A stretch of 61,026 nucleotides of DNA from an uncultured Ruminococcus sp. (GTDB lineage Bacteria; Bacillota; Clostridia; Oscillospirales; Ruminococcaceae): contig CANQJO010000012.1 in the NCBI GenBank assembly GCA_947624255.1, forward strand, positions 1 through 61,026. Reading direction: 5' to 3'. The position numbers and the translations under genes are program-made. The notes beneath the pieces are model-generated. The model worked only from the letters and a program-made list of their open reading frames with translations, did no database searches and was not told where the DNA came from. Below are positions 7,755 to 15,747 of the stretch, one piece after another (position 1 is the stretch's first letter; each line of letters starts with the position of its first letter).

Positions 7755-9073
7755 GTGTCTTTAAAACCTCCTCCTTGTGATGAATTCACCACGAATGAAT
7801 CAGGGTTGCGTGAAAATCTTGTAAGTCCCGATGCCCATACCTTTGTCTGTTCACCAGAAAGTACAAATGCTCTCAGATCAGCTTTGCGCATGACTTTTTC
7901 ACCGTTATCAAGTATCGGCAGATCAAGAAAATCTATGACCTCCTGAGCAATAAAGCGGCGTGGTTCTGCAATGATGGTTTTTCGGAACTCCTCTAATTTT
8001 TCCTTCGTGAGATCACTGCCGAAGACTACTCCGTAGCCGCCCGCCTCAGCGACATCTTTTATAACAAGGCTTTCGAGATTATCCATAACATACTTCATAT
8101 CCTCATCATAGAACGGCAGATAGGTAGGCGCATTTTTGAGTATCGGCTCTTCACCGAGATAATATTTTATCATTTTCGGCACGAAATAATATATGCCCTT
8201 ATCGTCAGCCACTCCATTGCCGGGAGCATTGATAATACCGACATTTCCACTGCGGTAAGCCTCCATAAGGTTTGGTATTCCTATAAGCGATCCGGGCAAA
8301 AACGTCAGCGGATCAAGATATTCGTCAGCAATGCGGCGATAGAGAACGCCTATTCTTGTTTTGCCGCCCGAATAAGTACGGTGATAGAGAACGTTATCCT
8401 CAACGAAAAGCTCGTCATTCTGAACGAGGACAGAGCCTGTAAGCTCCGCCAGATAGGAATGTTCAAAGTATGCCGCATTATACCTGCCCGGTGTGAGGAT
8501 AGCTCTCACTCCGCCGCAGTTTGCGTTCTCCATGGTTTCTTTCAGAAGCTCGGCATAGCCGCGGTTATCAACGACATTATTCTCCTCAAATGCCTGCGGT
8601 GCGGCAATTCTTGTCAGCTCTCTTGCGATAAGCGGATAGGACGCACCCGAAGGTATACGCAGATTATCTTCAAGTATGTACCATTCTCCGTCCTTAGCCT
8701 GCACAAGATCTATGCCGGAAATATGGCTGTATATCTTGTTTTTCGGTGTGATACCCTCACATTCGGCAAGGTAGCCCTTTGAGATATAAATAAAATCCTC
8801 GGGAACAATATTGTCACGAACGATATTTTTTTCGTGATAAATATCAAAAAGGAACTCATTCAGGGCGTTTACACGCTGAACAAGTCCCTTTTCAATGCTC
8901 GCAAAATCCTCAGCCGAAATGACTCGGGGAATGGGATCGAACGGAAAAAACTGTTCATTGAATACGCCGTTTTTGTATATGCCGAACTTAACGCCATAGC
9001 GTCTCAGAAGCTCGTTGATCTCGTTTGCATTACCAACAGCCTGCATAAACTGTCCCTGTTTAAGCTGTACCAT
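7736..9073 (-). CDS. circularly permuted ATP-grasp ligase (COG2308)
   Basis: 445 residues from the ATG at 9071-9073 with GGAGTG 7 nt upstream; the 23 extra codons to 9142 run through the leader hairpin and are rejected. It shows the DUF404/DUF407 core: F-D-P-I-P-R near residue 45, I-L-E-D-N-L-R-I-P-S-G (nucleotide/metal site), an acidic Y-R-R-I-A-D-E-Y-L-D-P, and A-E-A-G-G-Y-G-V-V-F. ATP-grasp enzymes join a carboxylate to an amine via an acyl phosphate. This subclass is predicted to be a peptide amidoligase. It is the first gene of the six-gene operon and lies behind a consensus promoter and a hairpin leader. Confidence 0.9.
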   Translation of the reverse strand: MVQLKQGQFMQAVGNANEINELLRRYGVKFGIYKNGVFNEQFFPFDPIPRVISAEDFASIEKGLVQRVNALNEFLFDIYHEKNIVRDNIVPEDFIYISKGYLAECEGITPKNKIYSHISGIDLVQAKDGEWYILEDNLRIPSGASYPLIARELTRIAAPQAFEENNVVDNRGYAELLKETMENANCGGVRAILTPGRYNAAYFEHSYLAELTGSVLVQNDELFVEDNVLYHRTYSGGKTRIGVLYRRIADEYLDPLTFLPGSLIGIPNLMEAYRSGNVGIINAPGNGVADDKGIYYFVPKMIKYYLGEEPILKNAPTYLPFYDEDMKYVMDNLESLVIKDVAEAGGYGVVFGSDLTKEKLEEFRKTIIAEPRRFIAQEVIDFLDLPILDNGEKVMRKADLRAFVLSGEQTKVWASGLTRFSRNPDSFVVNSSQGGGFKDTWVLSR

Positions 9074-9109
9074 TTTCTTCACTCCGATCTGAACAATATA
9101 CGAAAAACA

Positions 9110-9140
9110 AAAAAGACGCCCCTCCGGACGGAGAAGCGTC
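9110..9140 (-). terminator. terminator-like leader hairpin before the ATP-grasp operon
   Basis: On the minus strand GACGCTTCTCCG pairs with CGGAGGGGCGTC (9129-9140 with 9115-9126) and is followed by TTTTTTG. It lies about 20 nt after the expected transcript start and 37 nt before the ATG of the ATP-grasp gene. It could attenuate the operon; since the other strand also ends in a T run, it may instead stop read-through in both directions. Confidence 0.65.
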
Positions 9141-9166
9141 ATTGCTTTTTTTATTTTCCAATTATT

Positions 9167-9194
9167 ATTATACCACTTTTTTTAGGCTTGTCAA
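9167..9194 (-). promoter_or_regulatory. consensus promoter of the ATP-grasp operon
   Basis: Minus strand: TTGACA (9189-9194), 16-bp spacer, TATAAT (9167-9172). Both hexamers are exact sigma-A consensus. Transcription would start near 9160, leaving a leader of about 87 nt that contains the hairpin at 9110-9140. Confidence 0.8.
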
Positions 9195-9268
9195 GTATTT
9201 TTTCGGATTTCGGGAAATTGCAGCATAGAATATCACCAAAAATCAATAAATTCAGCAAAACTGTCAAT

Positions 9269-9370
9269 AGCCTGTTCTAAAACCTCAAAGGCATACTGAA
9301 AATTATAAATAGAGCAAATAAGAGAAGCCCTGAGAGCGAATCTTCTGCGTTTTTTTCTACTATAAAAATG
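9269..9370 (-). mobile_element. IS5-family element, right-end remnant (copy 2)
   Basis: The sequence from GCCTGTTCTAAAACCTC at 9270 through A-rich text to about 9370 matches the right end of the complete copy at 1399-2305 in the opposite orientation, with a few substitutions. It includes the codons for the last transposase residues. The remaining element is deleted. It separates the minus-strand ATP-grasp operon from the plus-strand lipoprotein/ABC locus. Confidence 0.8.
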
Positions 9371-9401
9371 CAAAAAAATTGCAAAAAAAATGCAAAAAGC
9401 C

Positions 9402-9430
9402 TTGACTTATCAAACTCCATAGTGTATAAT
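9402..9430 (+). promoter_or_regulatory. promoter of the secreted-protein/ABC locus
   Basis: TTGACT (9402-9407), 17-bp spacer, TATAAT (9425-9430). The leader to the start at 9547 is about 110 nt. Upstream lie three repeats of the type GCAAAAAA (9371-9397), A-tract DNA that could enhance the promoter. Confidence 0.75.
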
Positions 9431-9546
9431 ACAGGCAAGAATATGAAAGGCTGTTTTAATGTTACGTGATAAATTGTTGTGAGATGAGGTGATATTTACT
9501 GATTTGTTTTACGCACTGTCAAAAAATAATCTAAGGAGGATTTTTT

Positions 9547-10011
9547 ATGAAGATTACTCGTAAAAGGATCGTGGCGTTACTTGCATCCTTATGCATCACG
9601 TCCGGTAGTGTCTTGGTGATTACAGCAAATGCTGTTACTAATCCAACAGACATTACAAAAGTTTCAGCGCCCGCAAACATTTCCAATCGATATGATCCAT
9701 TACCTCAGGATCAGCATCCAATACGTACCAAGAGCACTAACAGTTCTGTTTACCTCCAACTTACTACAAATACAGAGGGTGCATTTGTTCAAGTTTGGGG
9801 ACTTGTTGACACGGATTGGAACAATAAGTGTGCAAATGTTACACTTACTTCTGCAAACGAACCGGTATCCTCTGTCCGTGTAACTACCGGAACTTTCTAC
9901 CTGCACAATAATGTTAATGAATACGGGTATGGACTCTGTGGCTTGAAATTTATGTCCGGAGATTATTACCAACCGTCAACTTTATCCGGAGAATGGGCAC
10001 CGGACTGTTAA
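9547..10011 (+). CDS. small secreted protein, DUF2712/lactococcin-972-like
   Basis: 154 residues, ATG behind AAGGAGGATTTTTT. Residues 1-29 are a signal peptide (K-I-T-R-K-R then a hydrophobic stretch ending I-T-A-N-A). The mature part is polar and beta-rich, with F-V-Q-V-W-G-L, Y-L-H-N-N-V-N-E-Y-G-Y and the tail G-E-W-A-P-D-C, and three Cys. The pattern recalls DUF2712-type small secreted proteins encoded next to ABC exporters; I cannot confirm the family by eye. It has its own promoter and terminator and precedes lipoproteins and an ABC-2 transporter. It could be a secreted toxin or bacteriocin, or a cell-surface protein of unknown role. Confidence 0.65.
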   Translation: MKITRKRIVALLASLCITSGSVLVITANAVTNPTDITKVSAPANISNRYDPLPQDQHPIRTKSTNSSVYLQLTTNTEGAFVQVWGLVDTDWNNKCANVTLTSANEPVSSVRVTTGTFYLHNNVNEYGYGLCGLKFMSGDYYQPSTLSGEWAPDC

Positions 10012-10020
10012 TAATATTTG

Positions 10021-10053
10021 AAAAGCCGTACCAATTGCTGCGGTGCGGCTTTT
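10021..10053 (+). terminator. terminator after the secreted-protein gene
   Basis: AAAAGCCGTACC (10021-10032) pairs with GGTGCGGCTTTT (10042-10053), followed by CTTGTTTTTG. It would make the secreted-protein transcript monocistronic, with partial read-through to the lipoproteins. Confidence 0.8.
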
Positions 10054-10101
10054 CTTGTTTTTGAAAGCTTAAAGCTGATGCCTCAAGGCGAAAGGAGAAA
10101 A

Positions 10102-10872
10102 ATGAAAAAAGCACTTTATTCATTAGTAATGTTTACATTTTTACTGACAGTTGGCTGTTCTGCCGGAAATATTGACGTATCAAAACGAGAATTTAAAGAA
10201 CCAAAATCATATCAACCGGAAAACACGCCTGATGATATACAGTCTGATAACACTGCGGCGAATGGTGATGGTGAAACTGATAACACTACTGAAACTGATA
10301 GCACTCCCGAGATACCTTATTCCGAAGTACCTGAAACAGCTGAACTCGGGGAACGTGTTTGTGATATACAGCTTGTAGATGGCGGTCATTTTTATCTTAC
10401 AATAAATAAATGTGAAGTATTCGATAGTCTGAATGATGCAGGATATAAATATGAAGATGCATATAAACTTCTTCTTAGTCCTAAATTTAATCTTGATCCG
10501 GACACGACAGAACTTCTTAAAGGTTTTAAAATGGTAAAAATGTACATGACAGTCGAAAATGTTGATGCTGTTACTTGTCGATTACTTGTTGATGAGAGTT
10601 ATGGTGATTATGATTTTGATTTAGATGCACTGGGAAATATACCGAGCGGTTATAAGGAATATTTCAGCTTAGATCCCGAAGATCCGGATGATGATTCAAC
10701 TATTGATAAATTTCATCTTGAACCCGGAGAAAAGAAGAATATTATAATCGGTTCTTTGATCGACACTCGTCAAGTACCGCTTGAAGAAGCGACATTTGTT
10801 ACCGGGCATGAAGAGTTTTATCTTAATACTCCGTTCACAAAAATCAATTTGAACCTTGACGGTGATAGCTGA
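10102..10872 (+). CDS. lipoprotein, tandem copy 1
   Basis: 256 residues from the ATG at 10102 behind AAAGGAGAAAA; an upstream in-frame start at 10018 would include the terminator and is rejected. It has a signal peptide with lipobox L-T-V-G-C (Cys19), a flexible Asp/Glu/Thr/Pro-rich linker to about residue 78, then a beta-rich domain (G-E-R-V-C-D-I-Q-L-V-D-G-G-H-F-Y-L-T-I) of the DUF4352/immunoprotection-like kind. Anchored outside the membrane. Such lipoproteins beside small secreted proteins and ABC transporters often give self-protection; that role is inferred from context only. Confidence 0.75.
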   Translation: MKKALYSLVMFTFLLTVGCSAGNIDVSKREFKEPKSYQPENTPDDIQSDNTAANGDGETDNTTETDSTPEIPYSEVPETAELGERVCDIQLVDGGHFYLTINKCEVFDSLNDAGYKYEDAYKLLLSPKFNLDPDTTELLKGFKMVKMYMTVENVDAVTCRLLVDESYGDYDFDLDALGNIPSGYKEYFSLDPEDPDDDSTIDKFHLEPGEKKNIIIGSLIDTRQVPLEEATFVTGHEEFYLNTPFTKINLNLDGDS

Positions 10873-10895
10873 TACCTCAAGACGAAAGGAGAAAA

Positions 10896-11666
10896 ATGAA
10901 AAAAGCACTTTATTCATTAGTAGTGTTTACATTTTTACTGACAGTTGGCTGTTCTGCCGGAAATATTGACGTATCAAAGATAGAAATTACAGAACCAACA
11001 TCGTATCAACCGGAAAACACGCCCGATGATATACAGCCTGATAACGCTGCGGCGAATGGTGATGGCGAAACTGATAACACTACTGAAACTGATAGTACCC
11101 CCGAGATACCCTATTCTGAAGTACCTGAAACAGCTGAACTCGGGGAACGTGTTTGTGATATACAGCTTGTAGATGGCGGTCATTTTTATCTTACAATAAA
11201 TAAATGTGAAGTATTCGATAGTCTGAATGATGCAGGATATAAATATGAAGATGCATATAAACTTCTTCTTAGTCCTAAATTTAATCTTGATCCGGACACG
11301 ACAGAACTTCTTAAAGGTTTTAAAATGGTAAAAATGTACATGACAGTCGAAAATGTTGATGCTGTTACTTGTCGATTACTTGTTGATGAGAGTTATGGTG
11401 ATTATGATTTTGATTTAGATGCACTGGGAAATATACCGAGCGGTTATAAGGAATATTTCAGCTTAGATCCCGAAGATCCGGATGATGATTCAACTATTGA
11501 TAAATTTCATCTTGAACCCGGAGAAAAGAAGAATATTATAATCGGTTCTTTGATCGACACTCGTCAAGTACCGCTTGAAGAAGCGACATTTGATACCGGG
11601 CATGAAGATCCATATCTTAATATTCCGTTCACAAAAATCAATTTGAACCTTGGTGGTGATAGCTGA
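10896..11666 (+). CDS. lipoprotein, tandem copy 2
   Basis: 256 residues, about 95% identical to copy 1 with the same lipobox and ribosome site. Differences cluster in the linker after the Cys (K-I-E-I-T-E-P-T-S against K-R-E-F-K-E-P-K-S) and near the C terminus (D-T-G-H-E-D-P-Y-L-N-I against V-T-G-H-E-E-F-Y-L-N-T). Its TGA overlaps the ATG of the following permease (TGATG), so copy 2 is translationally coupled to the transporter and copy 1 is not. Confidence 0.8.
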   Translation: MKKALYSLVVFTFLLTVGCSAGNIDVSKIEITEPTSYQPENTPDDIQPDNAAANGDGETDNTTETDSTPEIPYSEVPETAELGERVCDIQLVDGGHFYLTINKCEVFDSLNDAGYKYEDAYKLLLSPKFNLDPDTTELLKGFKMVKMYMTVENVDAVTCRLLVDESYGDYDFDLDALGNIPSGYKEYFSLDPEDPDDDSTIDKFHLEPGEKKNIIIGSLIDTRQVPLEEATFDTGHEDPYLNIPFTKINLNLGGDS

Positions 11667-12493
11667 TGAAAAACATCATTAAATTTGAATGGCAGCGAAT
11701 GATCCGCAGTTATTCTTTCTATATTTCTTTGATCATAGCGGCAATAGTCGTTATATTGGATGCTCAATCAAAATACGAGATATTTAAGCAAGGGTTAGAC
11801 GTTAATGTGAGTGTATTTGAAAAATGGATCGGAATATACATCGGTTTTGACGAATCTATTTTTCTATTTACATTACTTCCGCTTTTGACTTCTTTTGCTT
11901 ATAGTTGGACAGTCGGTGCTGACAGAAGTTCCGGCTATATTACACAAGTTATAACAAGAACAAGCCGAAAAAAATATTTTTTTGCGAAATATATTGTATC
12001 ATTCATGAGTGGCGGGATAGTTTTTTCTTTTGCTATTTTGCTTCATTTCTTTATAATTTCGACTTTTTATCCTGCTATTTATTCAATTGTGGCATTGGGT
12101 ACATCACCTGTGTCTCCCAGCAGTTTTTGTCCTGAATTATTTTATACGCATCCCGTTTTGTTTTTGCTTGTCTGGACCGGAGTATCATTTCTGTGGGGCG
12201 GAGCGATGGTCTGCATTGCACTGGGAGTCGGAATGATCGCACGAAAATATACTTTTTCTGTAATTGCACCGTTTCTTGTTTTTACAGTTCAGCAAATAAT
12301 AGGAACATACATAAACGTGCGTTACAGTATTCTCATAAACGGACATAATATGAGTACTGTCTGGACCGGTATGCTTTATGCAGCTCCTCTATCATCAAAC
12401 TATGCAAGTCATCTGCTTATAAATATAGCCGTAATTATAATTATCCCATCAATAATTTTTGCGGTAAGGGGGCGTAAATATGAATGTCTCTAA
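11666..12493 (+). CDS. ABC-2 type permease subunit 1
   Basis: 275 residues with about six hydrophobic segments (near 17-33, 60-82, 108-135, 165-190, 200-220, 250-270). It starts F-E-W-Q-R-M-I-R-S-Y-S-F-Y and has a G-Y-I-T-Q-V-I-T-R-T-S-R motif after the second segment, typical of ABC-2/NatB-like exporters. Its end overlaps the next permease gene by 14 nt. With the second permease and the ATPase it forms a heterodimeric exporter; the small secreted protein or a related peptide is the likely cargo or target. Confidence 0.8.
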   Translation: MKNIIKFEWQRMIRSYSFYISLIIAAIVVILDAQSKYEIFKQGLDVNVSVFEKWIGIYIGFDESIFLFTLLPLLTSFAYSWTVGADRSSGYITQVITRTSRKKYFFAKYIVSFMSGGIVFSFAILLHFFIISTFYPAIYSIVALGTSPVSPSSFCPELFYTHPVLFLLVWTGVSFLWGGAMVCIALGVGMIARKYTFSVIAPFLVFTVQQIIGTYINVRYSILINGHNMSTVWTGMLYAAPLSSNYASHLLINIAVIIIIPSIIFAVRGRKYECL

Positions 12494-13346
12494 AATAATC
12501 AGCTGCGATTTATATAACGGAGTAATAAAAAATAAGCGTTTTCTGATCGTCCCGATCCTCATCTTCTTTGAATGTATGTATAACGATAATTATGTGCGGA
12601 TGATGCTGATCTCATTGGGAGGTTCATTTGGAAAGCTCACGATTTTTGATCTTTTTACATTGATCTTTCGTGGCGGCGATCCTATCTCGAAAATGCCAAG
12701 GGAAGATGCGATGGTAGTGCTGCCGTATTTCTGGATCGCAATATTTGCTTTTTCGGTTTTTATTGGTTTTGAATATATGCATAATGACCTCACGCAATTT
12801 GGCACACAGATCCTGACACGCTGCCGCAAAAGAAGAACATGGTGGTATTCCAAGTGCATATGGTGTATTGCATCGAGTCTCTGGTTCTATATTCTTGCCA
12901 TCGGAACACTGCTTCTGTACGCAGTACTTAACGGCTACATATTTAAGGCTGAAAATAATTATAATCTGACAAATTTCTTAGCTATGCAAAGTGCTGCATA
13001 TGAACCTTCAATAAATCACGGCATAAGCGTATTTGACAGAGTTTGCCTGATAATTGCACCATTTGCAGTGATCTGTGCGCTTAATATGATAGAAATGCTG
13101 TTGTGCCTTTTCTTTAAGCCTATTTATAGCTACCTTGTATCTATCGCACTTATAATTGCCGGTACATTTACCGATACTGCAATATCATTTACACGATGTG
13201 CAATGCTTCTTTACAACAGAGACTATTTTGAAAAAGGTTACAATACGCATACAGGTATTATTATCTGCCTGATAATAATACCGGCAGCTATCATTATAGG
13301 CGGAACATACTTCAAAAGAGCCAATATTCTGCCGGACAAGGAGTGA
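12480..13346 (+). CDS. ABC-2 type permease subunit 2
   Basis: 288 residues, several membrane spans, with a cytoplasmic T-Q-F-G-T-Q-I-L-T-R-C-R-K-R-R-T motif equivalent to the one in the first permease. The start ATG lies inside the end of that gene. Sequence identity between the two permeases is low apart from this motif, as in other two-permease exporters. Confidence 0.75.
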   Translation: MNVSKIISCDLYNGVIKNKRFLIVPILIFFECMYNDNYVRMMLISLGGSFGKLTIFDLFTLIFRGGDPISKMPREDAMVVLPYFWIAIFAFSVFIGFEYMHNDLTQFGTQILTRCRKRRTWWYSKCIWCIASSLWFYILAIGTLLLYAVLNGYIFKAENNYNLTNFLAMQSAAYEPSINHGISVFDRVCLIIAPFAVICALNMIEMLLCLFFKPIYSYLVSIALIIAGTFTDTAISFTRCAMLLYNRDYFEKGYNTHTGIIICLIIIPAAIIIGGTYFKRANILPDKE

Positions 13347-13351
13347 GATAC

Positions 13352-14014
13352 ATGAATATAACACTGAAAAATGTAACAAAAGTATTAGGCAAAAACACTG
13401 TTGTAGACAAAGTAGATCTTTCTCTTAAAAGCGGCATGGTTTATGGACTCTGCGGTTATAACGGCTGTGGAAAAACAATGCTTATGCGACTGATCTCCGG
13501 CTTGATAGTTCCGACTGAGGGAGAGATACGCTTTGATGAAGTGCTTCTGGGCAAGAAAATTGATTTTCCCGAAAGTATAGGTATTCTTATTGAAAGTCCG
13601 TCATTTCTGGGAGGTCTCAGTGGATTTGACAACCTAAAGCTTTTGGCATCAATTAAAGGGAAAATTACTGATGAAATAATAAAAAAGACCATAAGCCGAG
13701 TAGGACTTGATCCTGATGATAAAAAGAAATACCGCAAGTATTCTCTTGGAATGAAGCAGCGTCTTGGAATTGCTTCTGCCATGATGGAAGCTCCTGAGCT
13801 TATTATTCTTGATGAGCCTACTAATGCACTTGATTCAAGTGGAGTTGAGATAACAAAGAAGATAATCTCAGAGGAGAAGGACAGAGGAGCACTTGTTATA
13901 GTGACTTGCCATGATCAAAAAATACTGGAAGAAATGTGTGATATAGTATACACTATCGAGCATGGAAAAATAATGTCCGAGGAGGTTATAGAGCATGAAA
14001 AAGCTGATAATTAG
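13352..14014 (+). CDS. ABC exporter ATP-binding protein
   Basis: 220 residues. The ATG at 13352 follows AAGGAG by 8 nt; the GTG at 13343 inside that site is rejected. Walker A is G-Y-N-G-C-G-K-T-M, the signature Y-S-L-G-M-K-Q-R-L-G, Walker B L-I-I-L-D-E-P and the switch H in V-T-C-H-D. It powers the two permeases encoded just upstream. Its end overlaps the next gene by 20 nt. Confidence 0.9.
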   Translation: MNITLKNVTKVLGKNTVVDKVDLSLKSGMVYGLCGYNGCGKTMLMRLISGLIVPTEGEIRFDEVLLGKKIDFPESIGILIESPSFLGGLSGFDNLKLLASIKGKITDEIIKKTISRVGLDPDDKKKYRKYSLGMKQRLGIASAMMEAPELIILDEPTNALDSSGVEITKKIISEEKDRGALVIVTCHDQKILEEMCDIVYTIEHGKIMSEEVIEHEKADN

Positions 14015-14594
14015 CTTAATAGCTCTTGTTCTTGCCTCGGTGTGGGCTGTGAAATTTTACACATTAAATAACAGCTTTAAGGTAAGAGACCGATATCCAA
14101 AAAAATATTATTCCATGCACGATAAAATAAAATTAGACGATTGTTTATCCGGAGGATTTGAAATTAGCGGATATTCAATTTCAGTTGATGCTGCTCGCTT
14201 AATTAAAACCTCCGAATTGATAAAAGAGTTGAATTGTGAGGAAAATTTCAGAGTTTATTCAGATGAATGTATAGTTCTTACTTATACTTTTTTCAATGAA
14301 AGTTCTGATGAAACCGAATTAAATTTAGTAAGCTTTCCTATTATGGGATATGATTGGTATACGATCTCATCTTATGAAATTACAAATTATCTCAACCCTC
14401 AGATAGAAGAGGGTATATCACCGGCGAATACAGTAGTTATTCCTAAAGGAGAAAAATTAGAAGTTAAAGTTGCTTATGAGCTATATAAAAGTAATTTTTC
14501 TCCCAAACAATGGAATGATCTTGAAAAACTGGATATATGGGTATGGGCATCGGTCATGCCGATAGATCAGAGAATAAAAATATCGTTGGGATAA
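13995..14594 (+). CDS. membrane-anchored exported protein of unknown function
   Basis: 199 residues with an uncleaved-looking N-terminal hydrophobic segment (about 3-20) and a polar, beta-rich exterior part. It contains S-D-E-C-I-V-L-T-Y-T-F-F-N-E-S, resembling the strand pattern of DUF4352-like domains. It overlaps the ATPase gene and is the last gene of the ABC operon. Probable accessory or immunity component; the sequence alone does not show a function. Confidence 0.65.
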   Translation: MKKLIISLIALVLASVWAVKFYTLNNSFKVRDRYPKKYYSMHDKIKLDDCLSGGFEISGYSISVDAARLIKTSELIKELNCEENFRVYSDECIVLTYTFFNESSDETELNLVSFPIMGYDWYTISSYEITNYLNPQIEEGISPANTVVIPKGEKLEVKVAYELYKSNFSPKQWNDLEKLDIWVWASVMPIDQRIKISLG

Positions 14595-14834
14595 GAAGTT
14601 TGAAACAAGATTGCTTGATATTGCTTCTTCAATTAAGGAAACAACGTATCTCCGTGCGAGATATATCGACGTTATTAAAAGCGATTGTACTGAAAATTCA
14701 GATTTCTCGTAGTATGGATTTTGCACCTTGAACGTGAATTTTGCATATTTTCCGCATTTTGTAGTTTCAAAGTATGCAAAATGCGGAAGGTTTAGATTTC
14801 TCATAATTCAAGGAGCATAACAAATCTGTTTACC
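14595..14834 (+). other. gene-free stretch with a short decayed reading frame and hairpin
   Basis: A 38-codon frame (about 14594-14708, K-F-E-T-R-L-L-D-I-A-S-S-I-K) without start or ribosome site may be the tail of a lost gene. 14752-14761 (CCGCATTTTG) pairs with 14777-14786. No other gene can be supported. Confidence 0.35.
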
Positions 14835-15069
14835 TGAACAATAAACATTTTAGACACAATAGAATCTCTAAAATGCTTAAAGTGTTTATTGTTCACACTC
14901 CTGCATTTCAATTCGGCGATAGCCGATTCCTGCCGTAAGGCAGCACCATATGCTCTTTTGGTGTCAGGCTTGCGCCAAAAGTGCTATGAGTTACAAGCGG
15001 CAATTTCGCCGTTTGTAATTTGCGCTCTGCGCATTTGTTCCTGTAGTATCCTTACCGTTCAGGAACAAT
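14835..15069. repeat. array of adjacent hairpins (candidate origin or structured RNA)
   Basis: At least six inverted repeats follow one another: TGAACAATAAACA (14835-14847) with its complement at 14883-14895, enclosing a CATTTTAGA/TCTAAAATG inner pair; then TCGGCGATAGCCGA; CTGCCGTAAGGCAG; CTTTTGG/CCAAAAG; TTACAAGCGGC/GCCGTTTGTAA; and TTGTTCCTG/CAGGAACAA near 15036-15069. The density is unlike the surrounding DNA. It could be a conjugative or plasmid single-strand origin or oriT region, or a structured RNA. No coding frame fits. Confidence 0.5.
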
Positions 15070-15104
15070 TTTAGTTCTGCTGTTAAATCTATCAGAAAAC
15101 ATCA

Positions 15105-15230
15105 GCACATCGAGTTTTTACTCGGTGTATTTTTGTTTCAAAAAATTTTTTCTGTCATTCGTCATTTTGACGAATGCTGTTATTTATCGTAAATTATTAT
15201 CATTTATCGTAACTTATCGCCAATTATTCA
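15105..15230. repeat. further hairpins and ATTTATCGTAA repeats
   Basis: ACATCGAG (about 15108) pairs with CTCGGTGT and is followed by ATTTTTGTTT, a terminator-like structure. ATTCGTCA/TGACGAAT pair at 15157-15176. From 15181 TTATCGTAA-type words recur three times. Probably end sequence of the neighbouring mobile elements. Confidence 0.4.
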
Positions 15231-15303
15231 AAAATTATTTCAATAACGTTATTCCCAGATTTTAAGAACTTGTATTCATAGAAAAAAGTGATATAATATA
15301 GAT

Positions 15304-15747
15304 ATGATGAAAGAATATAAAGCAACAAATTACGAAAGTGATTTAACGGACAGACAATGGGAAGAAATAAAAGATTTTTTTACATCAGGAAACAAGAGCA
15401 AATATAATAAAAGGTCATTAGTGGAAGCGGTACTGTATATAGTAAAGACAGGTTGTCAGTGGAGAATGCTGCCGCATGACTATCCGCCATATGCTGCAGT
15501 GTGGAGTTTTTATCGCCGTGCAAGAGACAACGGAACATGGGATAAAGTGATGAAGCATCTTGTAAAGATAACACGAAAAAATGCAGGGAGGAATGAAAAT
15601 CCAAGTTACGCACTGATAGATTCGCAGAGCGTAAAAACAACGTGTTACGGTGATAATCACGGATATGACGGGGGAAAAAACCGTGACCGACGTGATCGTC
15701 AACCCGAATATTTACAGATGATAAAATCTGTACCTAATGCTGCATAA
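15304..15747 (+). pseudogene. IS5-type transposase, truncated
   Basis: Residues 10-105 (L-T-D-R-Q-W-E-E-I, C-Q-W-R-M-L-P-H-D-Y-P-P, W-S-F-Y-R-R) are the DUF4096 N-terminal domain of IS5-group transposases, followed by the first catalytic Asp (A-L-I-D-S-Q-S-V-K-T-T) and G-Y-D-G-G-K. After that the sequence is unrelated and stops at 147 residues, so the rest of the DDE domain is deleted. It differs from the IS5-family copy at 1399. Confidence 0.85.

Larger units (their letters stand above)
10078..11666 (+). repeat. tandem duplication of a 794-bp lipoprotein unit
   Basis: Two head-to-tail copies spaced exactly 794 bp apart, each including the GATRCCTCAAGRCGAAAGGAG leader and a 771-bp gene. The coding parts differ mainly near codons 30-45 and in the last 20 codons; long blocks (for example 10320-10780 against 11114-11574) look identical or nearly so. 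This indicates a recent duplication or ongoing gene conversion. Confidence 0.9.

Noticed and set aside
9074..9142. 23-codon N-terminal extension of the ATP-grasp gene
   Set aside because: It would place the start inside the leader hairpin; the inner ATG has a proper ribosome site and begins the conserved sequence.
14889..15074. 61-codon plus-strand frame
   Set aside because: It runs through the hairpin array, lacks a ribosome site, and its composition follows the palindromes.
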